Source: Antedon mediterranea (lineage: Eukaryota > Echinodermata > Crinoidea > Comatulida > Antedonidae). From it: DNA of 64,000 bases. The position numbers and the translations under genes were made by a program. Position 1 is the stretch's first letter; every line of letters begins with the position of its first letter. Shown piece after piece: positions 25,001 through 35,023 of this stretch. The notes beneath the pieces were generated by a model, which saw only the letters and a program-made list of their open reading frames with translations, was not told the origin of the DNA and did not search any database. The DNA is taken from the NCBI RefSeq assembly GCF_964355755.1, contig NC_092673.1, positions 21,023,001-21,087,000 on the forward strand, in the 5' to 3' direction.

Positions 25001-26169
25001 CCTTAGGCAAGATGCTTTACTCTCCATGTAAAGATGTTGGTCCCGTGTACATGTGCACGTTAAAAAACTTGGTACACTATTCGAAAAGAGTAGGGAATAA
25101 TCTCCAGTTGTGCTGATCTGGTAGGCACTGCACTGCTGGCTGCAGTGGGGCCATAGATGGCCCCAATCCAAATTTCCTCAGTTTCCAGTTAAACTTCCGG
25201 ACCAGAATAAATACATTTAACATATTCTTCTAGTATTTAATTTAAATCAAGGTTTTCTATCAATGTGTCAGAAAAATCTGTAATTGTTGAAGTCAGACTC
25301 AACTTTATGTTTTATTTTCCTTACCAGAGTGAAAGATATTACACTGTATGTTTATGTTTTACAGTCCCATCCTGTAATGGTGTGTGAACCAGGTGACAGT
25401 TATTTATTCTCTGCACGCTGGTCTCCTGTTCGTCCACTTGTGTTTGCTGTTGGAACTGGAGAAGGCAGACTTTTAGTGTTTGATCTTAAGAAGAGTAAAG
25501 TTTTACCTGTATTGAGTTTAGAGATAAATAAAAAAGGCGTACCAGTATACACTCTGGAATTCAATCATATCAGGTGATATTTTGTTTCAAGTAAATTTTA
25601 TAAAATCAGACTTTTAATAGCACATTTTGCAGCTTGAATGAAGTTGTTCACTTCCATAGAAAAAAATAATTATTTCACTTATAAAAAGGCAATAAACAGT
25701 TAAATTTAACCTTCCAGTCAATTTGATAATTATTTGTGTTAAATTAATTTATTTAGGTAAATATTATTTTTTTTCAATCCAATTTTGGGTCAAAGTGAAT
25801 GTACTATTATGTGACATTAAAATTGCATATTCAACAAAAAAAATGTATATTAATTAATATTAACTAATATCGATATATAAAATTAGAGGGCGCTTCATAA
25901 TATTTTGTTAAAGTTCATCATTCCTTTAAACATAAACTGAGGTGAGGTAGATTATAAGCATAGTGCAACACATACACTCATGAAATAAAAAACCTCAATT
26001 ATTAATTTTAAATACTAATGTGTTTTTTTTTTTTTGCAGGCAGTCACTGTTAGCATGTGGCGATGGTGAAGGCGCTGTTCGTGTATGGAGATTAAGTGAT
26101 GACCTTTGTCATCAAGGGTCACGAGAGGTTGACCTTTTACGAGATATGACAGCCCTAAATCTTGATTAG
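19047..26169 (+). CDS. DYNC2I2: Cytoplasmic dynein-2 intermediate chain 2 (WDR34)
   Basis: Twelve exons: 19047-19111, 19601-19742, 20191-20272, 21468-21640, 22666-22740, 22894-22960, 23081-23217, 23345-23489, 23687-23788, 24469-24617, 25365-25573, 26040-26169. All are GT..AG in consistent phase and give 491 residues (human protein about 536). The N-terminal extension has TQT at residues 29-31 and IQT at 51-53, which resemble LC8 light-chain binding sites. The remainder is a WD40 propeller: TWNLDRQ, GGTFSGDAMIWDL, CSEGKVLIWDF, GTGEGRLLVFDL, CGDGEGAVRVWRL. In animals this subunit is part of the dynein-2 motor that drives retrograde transport in cilia. Another WD40 dynein intermediate chain is the main alternative, but the N-terminus and length fit WDR34 best. 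Confidence 0.8.
19845..20075 (+). mobile_element. tRNA-derived SINE family 1, 5'-truncated copy
   Basis: Shares the body of the full SINE at 45045-45360: GTTCTGGTGGT, then GGATATGGACTGTAAAC, then GTGTGCACTTTAAAGAACCC. The tRNA head is missing. Confidence 0.6.
20309..20440. mobile_element. MITE family A in DYNC2I2 intron 3
   Basis: Flanked by TTAAGCTCTGTCTACACTAT at the left and ATAGTGTAGACAGAGCTTTA at the right. The interior has the GTGCCCAGATATGG block and its inverted partner ATATATGGGCACATCACA. A partial family B MITE follows immediately, at about 20441-20525. Confidence 0.85.
20830..22445. repeat. Inverted repeat pair spanning an exon of DYNC2I2
   Basis: A block at about 20850-21185 (with TTGGGACCATGGTCCCAAAT, a TTTAACACTAGCAGGTCC block, and CCTCTTTGGCGGAGGTAAA near its end) reappears in reverse at about 21700-22100. 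A further related copy in direct orientation lies at about 22275-22440. Exon 4 (21468-21640) lies in the loop. No open frame was found in the blocks. Confidence 0.7.
23935..24315. repeat. Dispersed repeat rich in AATAAATGCC/AATAAACACC
   Basis: Several degenerate copies of CCTCGAATAAATGCACC-like sequence occur here in DYNC2I2 intron 9. The complementary form (GCGTTTATTCAA, GTGTTTATTCG) occurs at 28230-28350. Confidence 0.5.
24705..24870. mobile_element. MITE family A in DYNC2I2 intron 10
   Basis: The left end AAGCTCTGTCTACACTATCA and right end TTGATAGTGTAGATAGAGCTT are inverted copies flanked by TTA/TTAA. A short internal duplication of AATATGGTAGTGATATG is present. Confidence 0.85.
24945..25200 (+). 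mobile_element. tRNA-derived SINE family 1, diverged copy
   Basis: Retains the family 1 body in order (ATGTGCACGTTAAAAAACTTG, ACTATTCGAAAAGAGTAGGG, GATCTGGTAGGCACTGC). The head is too decayed to identify A and B boxes. Confidence 0.45.
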
Positions 26170-27979
26170 ACCTCATTAACAAATTCAGCCACCAATTAAG
26201 CTTACGCTCTCAATAACAAAAGCCCCCTTGGGCTGGCTTAATTTGTCTGGTTTTCCCAGGGAGGAGTAAATTTCACTCTTCCAGTTTTTATTTAGCGCTT
26301 ATTGCACAATGCTTCTAAGCGCTTCACATTATTATCCCAGTCATTTTTTTGGGATCAGACATGTATGGAAACATACTCCCATAATGCAGCTAGTAATCAG
26401 CACAAAGTTGATTTAACCGGGTAACCATTTATACACCTGGGTGGAGAGAGGCAAACATAAGTAGAGTATCTTGCCTACGGATACAAGCAATGCGTCAAGA
26501 ATTGGGTTCGAACCTTGATCGGTAGTCCAACACACTGTGCCACACGCTCTTACTGATTGTTATGTTTTGAATCTCAAATTGTTTTTATAACATTCAGATT
26601 CCTGTATTGGGGAGTTGACTGAATAGAGAGCCATTAATATTAATGAAATTGTTTTTTAGTTTATTAGAAAATATGTGTTTTGTTGTTTTCAGTATTGGTA
26701 ATATAATAAAAGTCCTATAGATAAAATAGTGTTTTTAGTAATCATTTTTATTTTCTTTCTTTTATCAGCTAATTTGCACACTAATGGTTTCCTATTTGAT
26801 TTTAGTCTTCAACAGATCATTGTATTCCTGGTAAAAATATATACATCTTGTATTGCTTCGTGGATTCACACAGTGGTTAGATAAACCACCTCCATGGCTA
26901 AACTAATTACTATCATTACTCTTTCTGCAAAGAACCCAGGATTGAAAAGTTGCCTTCAACACACAATATTCATGCCTTCATCTACCAGCCTGAGACAAAA
27001 TCTTGTATCAATATATTAATAAATAACATAAAAAAAAAGAATTCAAAAGTAGATTGTAGGCAAGGAAAGCACATTGCGATTCTGGACCAGCCAATTGGTT
27101 TTTGTTTTTCAAATAAGTCTCAATAGCACAAACCGTACAGGAAGAAAGCAATGTTTTTTTTTTCAGCCGAAGTTTTAAATATAACACCGATTAAATTTGG
27201 TAATTATGTGTATACAATTTTCTTCTTCTTCTACAGTTTTTTTTTTAATGGCAGTTTTAAAAGGATAATATGTACTACTATTGTACATGAAAAGTAATTA
27301 CACACAATACATTTTTCTTAATAGCAGGGGCTTACTGAACCCTAAACTCTCTGGTTATAATTATATAGTTGAATTCAAAAGGATATTACTAATAATTTAT
27401 TCTTGTCATTCTTTCACTAATACGAAATTCAGTATGAAATAAGTCTTTTTTTTACATTTTTAATTCAGTTATCAAAAGATTAATTAGTTAACCATTAATT
27501 TATCTAAAAATATGGGCAAATGTTAATACCACACCAATTAAAAAGTGACAATAAAACTCGTTGCATGGTTGTATTGTAATCAGTTTCACTAAAATTCTGC
27601 TCAAAAATATTGTGTTTAATTTATATATAATTCACGTCTTTGTAGGGCAAAACATCTGACCAATTTCACTATTATAAACATTTATATAAATTCATACATG
27701 GAGAAAATGTCACGAATCTATATAATAAATTATATATAGAATTTTAAGTTTTAAATTTCAAACCGCAAATATATATTATCTTCTCCCACTCTTCTACACC
27801 CTTCAAAATGTAACCACTGATTGTTACTTGTTATCACTGTTGATTCCTGTGGTATTTGTGTCTTTAAAATTAAAATGAAAGACCAACTCAACATAAATCA
27901 ATTCTCTTTGGTTAGTAATATAACATGGTTTGAGGTGATCATCGGCCTGCGAATCTAGGTGACCTCATCCGCATTTCTT
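26170..27979. other. Convergent intergenic region between DYNC2I2 and CACUL1
   Basis: Holds the probable 3' UTRs of both genes and one SINE at 26285-26555. The rest is AT-rich with no reading frame and no other recognised element. Confidence 0.4.
26285..26555 (-). mobile_element. tRNA-derived SINE, family 2, copy 2
   Basis: The minus-strand head has the B box GGTTCGAACCC and a GTGGCACAGTGTG A-box-like segment. The body matches 4640-4835, and the far end carries AGCGCTTAGAAGC repeats. Confidence 0.6.
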
Positions 27980-30900
27980 TCAGGTATTGTCCTGCGTAAT
28001 TGCAGAATCTAAAAACATTAAACTTTACCTGTTAATTAGAAATTCATTTCTAAAGCAATACAGAGAATTTACAAAATGTTTTAAAGAAAGGTTTTGAATC
28101 TTTCAGAATTTAATTAAATATATATCCTCTTGGCCCGCCATTTCTAACACAAGAGCCAATCAGAAAACAAAAAAAAGCGTGCAACATACTTTGGAAGAAT
28201 TTGGGAATAGAAAAAAGTACTTGTATCCGTAGGCAAGTACGTTTATTCAATGATGTTCCATGGTTTATTCGTTGGGGGGGGGGGGGGGAGCGTTTACACA
28301 AGGGAAGCGTTTATTCAAAGCAGGGTGTTTATTCGAATGAATACGGTATTAAAATATCAAGAAATCAGATTATTAAAATAAAAGATGGAACTTACTTAAA
28401 AGAGCTTGTTCACTTGATCTTTTCCTATCCTGTTGTAATCTGTAACACAATTAAAAATGTAAAGAATAATAAAAACAATTCATAATAAAATTTATGACTC
28501 AAGTATCTAAAATTTTTACATCTGCATAAATTTGTATAACTTGTAACCAGGTTTGATCTCCCGATTTATTACACTTTTTCATACACACATGCGCGAACCC
28601 TGAGATATTTCGGAAGGAGAGCGTAGTTATGCACTATTTGATTACTATGATTGGTCAGTTTAATACCAGGGCAATACATGCGCGTGCTCGGTACAAAAAC
28701 AGGCCTCTCGTCAGTGTGTTTTTCCTTTCTTTTGGATTTTCCACAAAATTGTATTCACACTATGCAAACCTAGTTACAACAAGTTGTTACATTTTGCAGA
28801 TGTGAAAGGGTATAAGGGTGGTCTCTCTACCTCAGCTTGAAACGTGAAATAAAAACTCTAAACTAAAATATTATCACTTTAATTGTAAAAACAGCACACT
28901 GCATACCTAGAAAAACCTTGTTGTTCTTGTAAATTGTGTTGCATAACCTGCGCTTCCTCAGCATACATTGGCAAGTCTTCCATCCGTGTCGGTGGTAACA
29001 CATTTGGAATGTATTTCGCAAACAACCTTGGATTTAGTGTTGCAAATTCTATAAAACACATGCGAGTATTATATATAAATGGTAGTTACCTTTGTTTGAT
29101 AAAAAGAAATTGTCAATAGTCATTTGGTATTAAGCTCTGTCTACACTATCAAACTAGTTTGACAAAAAGTGTGATGTGCCCAAATATGGTAGTAATATGA
29201 CCACATTGTTTCCATATATGGGAACATCACATTTTTTTCACATAAAGTTTGGTTGTGTAGACAGAGCTTAACAAATGAGTATTTTTTTTCCCTTGAATTG
29301 GTAACCCTAAAAAAGGATATAGTTTAATAATGAAGATTTTATTATCGATTGCCACAGCCCATAGGCTACAATGAAAAACATGCACATTAGGTTAGGTGCA
29401 GTACTTAATTTCACCATTCCAAAATCCTGGATTCAACACTACAGCCTACAACTAACAGGGTGTGAACTAAAATACACAGACTTTCATTACAAGAAGTGCC
29501 TTGTGCAACTATGTTACACTAAAGCTATGTCTACACTATGAAACTATATGTGCTGTCCGAGACTACATATCTTTTTTTGTGTTCCGTTCCTGCTAACAGA
29601 CAAACAAACACACACAGACAAAAATATACACTTCTAAAGCCTTGTCTACACTATCAAACTTTATGTGACAAAAAATATCATTTCACTTCATATCACTTCC
29701 ATATTTGGGCATATCACTACCATAGTTGGGCACATCGCATTTATTTTGTCAAACTAGTTTGATAGTGTAGACAGAGCTTAAGTATAAATAGCATAACAGC
29801 GTCATTTTGTTTTAACCACAAACCTGGATTTAATGAGTAAAGTCCTTTGATGATACCAGCTGCAGTGGCTGGCTTTACTGCAAATGGTCTCCCTTGAGCT
29901 TCGTCTAGTAAACCTAAACAACAATATAAACATTACTATTCAAACGAACAAATATTTTTTTATGTTAATTAGTGTTTGCTTTGGCTTTATATACTGTATT
30001 TATGCAAATTCACATCTTTTCAACAAAGGCAATCCTGTTCACAAGACAAAGATTTTGATGTAGTATTGTAATACAATAAAACTTACGTAAAATGTGACAA
30101 GCCTGTGTTTCTGCTATATATACTGTAAAGAGCTTAGTAAGTTCTGAATGCAAATCTGTATTCAACTTGTGTGTAACATAAAACCTATTCTGTGAGACAT
30201 AACAAAAACACCATATGGTGAACAACACTGTTAACTCAAAACTATTTTTAAGCTATTATTAGATTGCAGAAAGCACAGTAAATGTCCAAATTGAATGTGT
30301 TGCCAGGACTACAATGACTTCCATTACAAAAATTCTGAAATTTCGCAATCACAAAATTAAAACGTTGTCCCAGACCTCCCAACTTGGAAAAATGAAAAAT
30401 CTGGAGTTTTTATGAAACTATAGCAGGCACTATAATACAAATGTCACTATAAAGAAAATAGTTAGACTTACCATATAATTGAAAATTGGAACTATGCCTT
30501 TTAAGGAATGATTGTAATTTTGCATAGCTTGATAGAAATGTTCAAGAAAAAAATCTGTATTGGATTGCTAGAAAAAACAAAGTGAAATGGCAATGGCAAT
30601 AAATAAATATTGATGAGACTTAAATGTTACTTTGGTACTAAGAGCGAATAACTGCGGTTTCCATGTTCATCACATGTCTGCTGAGCTTTTCAATTCGCAT
30701 GAGTGTTCATGATCGCATCATAGCTCATTTCCTGAGCTTTGATTGGTTGCACAATTTTTCGCTTCGTCAAAAGTAGAAACAATTCAAACTATCCCTTTTG
30801 CTGTTCAACGAAAAACACGTGGGACTAGTAGAATTCGTCGCAGAGAGGAATTTGGAATACAATGCGTATAAGCCGAAACTTTCGATTCGCGCAAACAAAT

Positions 30901-33322
30901 TCGCCGCGTGGAGAATCGGCTTCATGCAGCTATATGTTATAGCTTTCCTTTTGTTTTAACTGCTAGGGCATTCACACGCTATGTGAACTATGAACCCAAA
31001 CTATAAACCCATTTTAATGTTATTTCTATGGGCCCGTCAACACGCTAAATCAGGGTGTTGTATAAACTACCTGGAAAGGCTACTTGAAAAGGCTACTGGC
31101 CAAATTTGGCCAGTTGGTGAGCTGAAGTAGCCTTTTTTAAGTAGCCTGAGGGGACAAGCCCTCTGTATGTGCAGAAGACTGAGTCTGTGACTGATCTTCC
31201 TGTTTATAACAGCAGTTAACATCCCCTAAATGGCTCAGTTTAGAAGATTGACCTTCGTCTGTGAAAACTCGCATGTACATAGTAAGCAAGTAAAGTAAGA
31301 AGGGTGTTGTATAAACACAGCCTATGTTAATAATACTTACATGAAGTACATTTAGTTCACAGACAATCGAGGTCAAATGTTCCTTGATCAAGCCAAGTAA
31401 ATCATTGTACATTTTTTCCGAATGTTGTTGACAAACACATTTGTAAACACAACTGAAATTTAAAAACACGCAATTAATAACTACAGTAGGTTAAGTTATT
31501 CATTCTTGTGTTGCTTGTCTACAAAACCCATGGTTCTGGGTCCAACTCATATTGGATGTCAAACTATTTTTCCATGACAAAAATGTGAGTTACAAGACAT
31601 TTTTTGTCATATATATAATCTTGTCTGTGCCTCTGTGATAACTAAACAATCCTTATAACATAGCTACAGTATAATAATCAATATTAATTTAGTCTACTGT
31701 AATTCCTTGACAATATCATTGCCCTGTTTACTACCCAGCTGGCACTACTACTACAGTAGTAACTGGTATCTTGTCATCTTTTTTACCTGTACATTTGTTC
31801 ATAAGATATTGGTACGTAATTTCCAGAGTGAGCGAGTAATTGACGGACTGCACTATCAAGAACCGGCCAGTACTGTTGTTGGTAGTCTTCTAATGTTATG
31901 GCACCCAAAGCTGTAAAAAATAATAAAACAGGATTAAGACAAAAGGACAAATTTACTGTATATTGGGTACCATGTTAATAAAAACAAAAATAATTGGAGA
32001 TGGGTCACCTTGTATTTCCAAAGATTTACTGCAATAAAACCCAAATACTTTGGTATCAAACTATGTTTTTATAAGCGCATTTATTTTTTAACACATTTTA
32101 ACTTTTAATGTTTTTCCTTTTCTCCTTAAAATGTAGGAATCTTTTTTAATCATTTTTGTATTACTGTAAAAATGTCCATTGTGTGTGTTTTTTTTATAGT
32201 TTAATATACACCTGTGTGTGTCAAATGTGTGTAAAAATATTAAAAAGTTAATATTATTATGGTAATTTTTAGAAAAGTAGCATTTCATTAGTTGTTATTA
32301 TTATTTTATTCATTATTAAAAACATTCATTGAAGTTGAACAATAAGTTAATCTTCATTCCGAATCCTTTTATATAACTATTACTATGCCAGCAATCAAGA
32401 TCCACATTTCATGAAACAGATGGTAAAGTGCTACCCAAGGTAACAAAGGTAAATTATTAATTGATCAAATGCGCTGCACAGGAAGAACAGGCTTTTAAAA
32501 CCATTCTATTTTACAAACAATCCATAGTAAATGAACAATTCTTGAGTTTGTTGAAATATTATTTCAATTAAAGTGGTTTACAGTATAATATCAAAATTAT
32601 TTATTAATTTATTAGTACTATAATTTTAGGTTAGCATTGCAGCAGGTTTTCCAACAATCCAATTATCTTGCAGATAGGCAAAAAACCTTTTCTGTAGGAA
32701 GTACTAGGCTATTCACAATGACAAAAGGCAAGGTATCCCAACCTACCATTATAGGCCCTACATTTATTTTATAATTTATTTTTGATCGGCACTCTGTTGA
32801 TGACATTGTAAAGTTGTTCTATCAATGCGGTTGAACCTAGTAGTGTTGTGCCAAGCTAGGCCTAATAATAATATTATTATGCCGATGGCCTAGGCTATAT
32901 AACATAAAATAGCCCCAAAAAAATATTAAAAAGGTACATACAATACAATACATGGCATGGACCTGGTTGAGCTCACCGATATTATAAGGAAATTAGCATA
33001 CTTCTACTACTAGCTCTACGGGTGCTCTATCATACCGACCGCAGTTTGAGTGGGAGAGTAGCCTGGCCTAGCCCTAGCCACCTACTAAAGATACTCTACC
33101 TACTAGCGCGCCTTCGCCTAGGCCTCCTCCTAGAGGCCCGGCCTAGCTAGCCTAGGCTAGGCCTAGTTCCTAGATAGGCTAGGCTAGAGAGGCCAACAAA
33201 AAGACATGCTTATTATTTGTTTACTACTTACCAGCAGGTCTCAGAAGCGGCGACGTTATTTGTGTCGGTGCTTGAATACACATTGTACTTGATGTAGCAG
33301 ACACTTTTTCTGATCCTTCCAT
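27980..33322 (-). CDS. CACUL1: CDK2-associated cullin-domain protein 1
   Basis: Nine exons: 33322-33232, 31910-31787, 31452-31341, 30567-30472, 30189-30087, 29913-29824, 29048-28907, 28439-28396, 28008-27980. All junctions are GT..AG in consistent phase and give 276 residues. Stretches such as [39 protein letters not shown] and [18 protein letters not shown] match the vertebrate CACUL1 pattern strongly, as does the basic tail [10 protein letters not shown]. The N-terminus ([12 protein letters not shown]) is much shorter than the low-complexity leader of the human protein (369 residues), so an upstream exon or simple lineage difference is possible. In mammals it associates with CDK2 and promotes G1/S progression. 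The fold is the cullin N-terminal helical repeat without the RING-binding part. Confidence 0.88.
28274..28288 (+). repeat. Run of fifteen consecutive G
   Basis: An unbroken poly-G tract inside the GTTTATTC-type dispersed repeat, between CACUL1 exons 8 and 9. It could form a G-quadruplex, and on the transcribed (minus) strand it is poly-C. Confidence 0.9.
29131..29270. mobile_element. MITE family A in a CACUL1 intron
   Basis: The ends TTAAGCTCTGTCTACACTAT and GTGTAGACAGAGCTTAA are palindromic partners. The interior has GTGATGTGCCCAAATATGG and its inverted copy. Confidence 0.85.
29635..29780. mobile_element. MITE family A, second copy in the same CACUL1 intron
   Basis: Starts AAGCCTTGTCTACACTATCA and ends TTGATAGTGTAGACAGAGCTTA. 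A truncated left end of the same family (AGCTATGTCTACACTATGAA) lies just upstream at 29521-29560. Confidence 0.85.
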
Positions 33323-33829
33323 TTGGAGAAATACGGAAAATACCTTTTTAAAACAAAGAAAAAACAAAACAACAGAATCTGTATGATGAGATCCGTCGAC
33401 GATCCCCCCGGCCCTCTATATATATATTTAACTGAACATTGGGGGCGCTATTAAACTTGTAATAGAAATAAATTGCTTGATTGGACAAAATCCAAACCAG
33501 CGTAGTACGCGCACTCACTAGGCGGATGAGCAAACTTTTGACCAATCGACGAGACTCGCGCTACAACATTATTGTATCCAAAGTTTAGGTTGTAAATTAC
33601 TCAATAAGGCCACAACATACACATTTATTTATTTTATTTAAAATAAAAATTGATTAAAATAATAGTAAACAAATGATTAGATATAAAACAAAATTATATG
33701 AATCAAAATTCATCAATACAATTCAATTTTAATTCTTTTTTAATCATGCTAAATTTATATATTTGTACAGTTGATTAGATAGGCTACTGTCTTGTTCCAA
33801 TACTTTACATCGATGGTTGTGAATGCTTA

Positions 33830-33900
33830 CTCTCTTGGTGGTCATGATGCTTGGCTTACCACTCCAAGGGTCCTGAGTTCAAGCCCCGTCACATGTCAGG
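33830..33900 (+). mobile_element. tRNA-like SINE head
   Basis: Contains GGTGGTCATGATGCTTGGCT followed by the B box GAGTTCAAGCC at tRNA-like spacing. It abuts a LINE 3' end, so it may be part of a composite insertion. Confidence 0.4.
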
Positions 33901-33959
33901 ATTTTTTCTAAGGACAAAATTACAACTCTACTCCCAAAGACTTGTAATAAGACTTCGTT

Positions 33960-34392
33960 TATGTAGAGCATCTTGTGTATATGTTTGTCTTGTTATCCGC
34001 TGAGTGTCCCTAATGATCAGCAATTGCTGGATGGATTCACCCTCAACTGAAACTTTTAAGAACAGCTTCATCTATAGAGCACCAACATACCTGAATTTGC
34101 TACCCACCAAACTAAGAAATGCGGTAACAATAAATAATTTTAAGTCTGCTCTAAAAAAATATTTAATCCCAAAAGAAAAAACTCACCGTTTTGTATAGTA
34201 TTGTAGGCTATATTTTTGTAATAAGTACATATATAATATATATTTTTATATTTTTTTAAACATAGTTCATCCGTTTTTTTTCCATATAAGTTCTTTTTAT
34301 AATGTTTATATGAGGCCCCTTGATTTTCAGCTTATGCTGTTTAGGGCTACCTTCACTAAATAATGTTTAATAAATAAATAAATAAATAAAAA
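33960..34392 (+). pseudogene. 3' remnant of a non-LTR retrotransposon (LINE)
   Basis: The frame at 34004-34198 encodes a segment ending YLNLLPTKLRNAVTINNFKS and then a Lys-rich tail. This resembles the C-terminus downstream of reverse transcriptase in CR1/L2/Jockey-type LINEs (pattern W/LNxLPxxVRxAxSxxxFK). A (TAAA)n tail ends the element at about 34392. The upstream body is absent (5' truncation). Confidence 0.65.
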
Positions 34393-35023
34393 ATATGGTA
34401 AAAGAAAAAATTTATACCAAACAATTTGTTCAATATTACATTTTGAATGATTTTTCTATTTGTGAATCGGCTATAAGCCAGCTGCTGTTTTAAAATATGT
34501 CATTAAAAAGATGAAAAGGAAACACATAAACTCGAAATGAGCTTGTACTGTATAATGTATGAGAAAAAACAATATCAAAAGTCAACAAGTATCATATTTA
34601 AAAAATATTAAAAAAAAGGATCTTGGTTTATGGAACATTGGTGTGACATCATGCTCTTATACTCAAAAGTTTAGTAATGCCAGAAATTATTAGTAATGCC
34701 AGAAATTATTAGTAATATTATTTGTGGTTCTCACTGTTGAGAAATATGAAATTATTTAAATAATCTTATTTACATTTTTGAATATATTTCTATTGGCTTA
34801 TATTTATAGTTTAGTTATTTTATTTTCAACCTGTTATTGGTGTTTTACATTGTTGGCTTGAAATAAAGAATAAAGAAAAAATAATTGCATACAACATGTA
34901 GTTACTGCACCTGCAGTAGAATAATTCTACATTTATATTTGATAAATGTATAATACTGCACTAATTTTGGATTGCCTGTACTGTACACATGAAATATATG
35001 TATTATATAATATTAATTAAAAT

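Larger units (their letters stand above)
33323..35023. other. Intergenic region upstream of CACUL1
   Basis: The part next to 33323 must hold the CACUL1 promoter. A SINE-like piece at 33830-33900 and a LINE remnant at 33960-34392 fill the middle. The rest is AT-rich without further recognised elements, and its far end is 3' flank of the dioxygenase gene. Confidence 0.4.

Noticed and set aside
31137-31340. Extension of CACUL1 exon 3 in its open frame past the donor
   Set aside because: A GTAAGT donor at 31340 and the phase-matched next exon at 30567 show the extension is intron.
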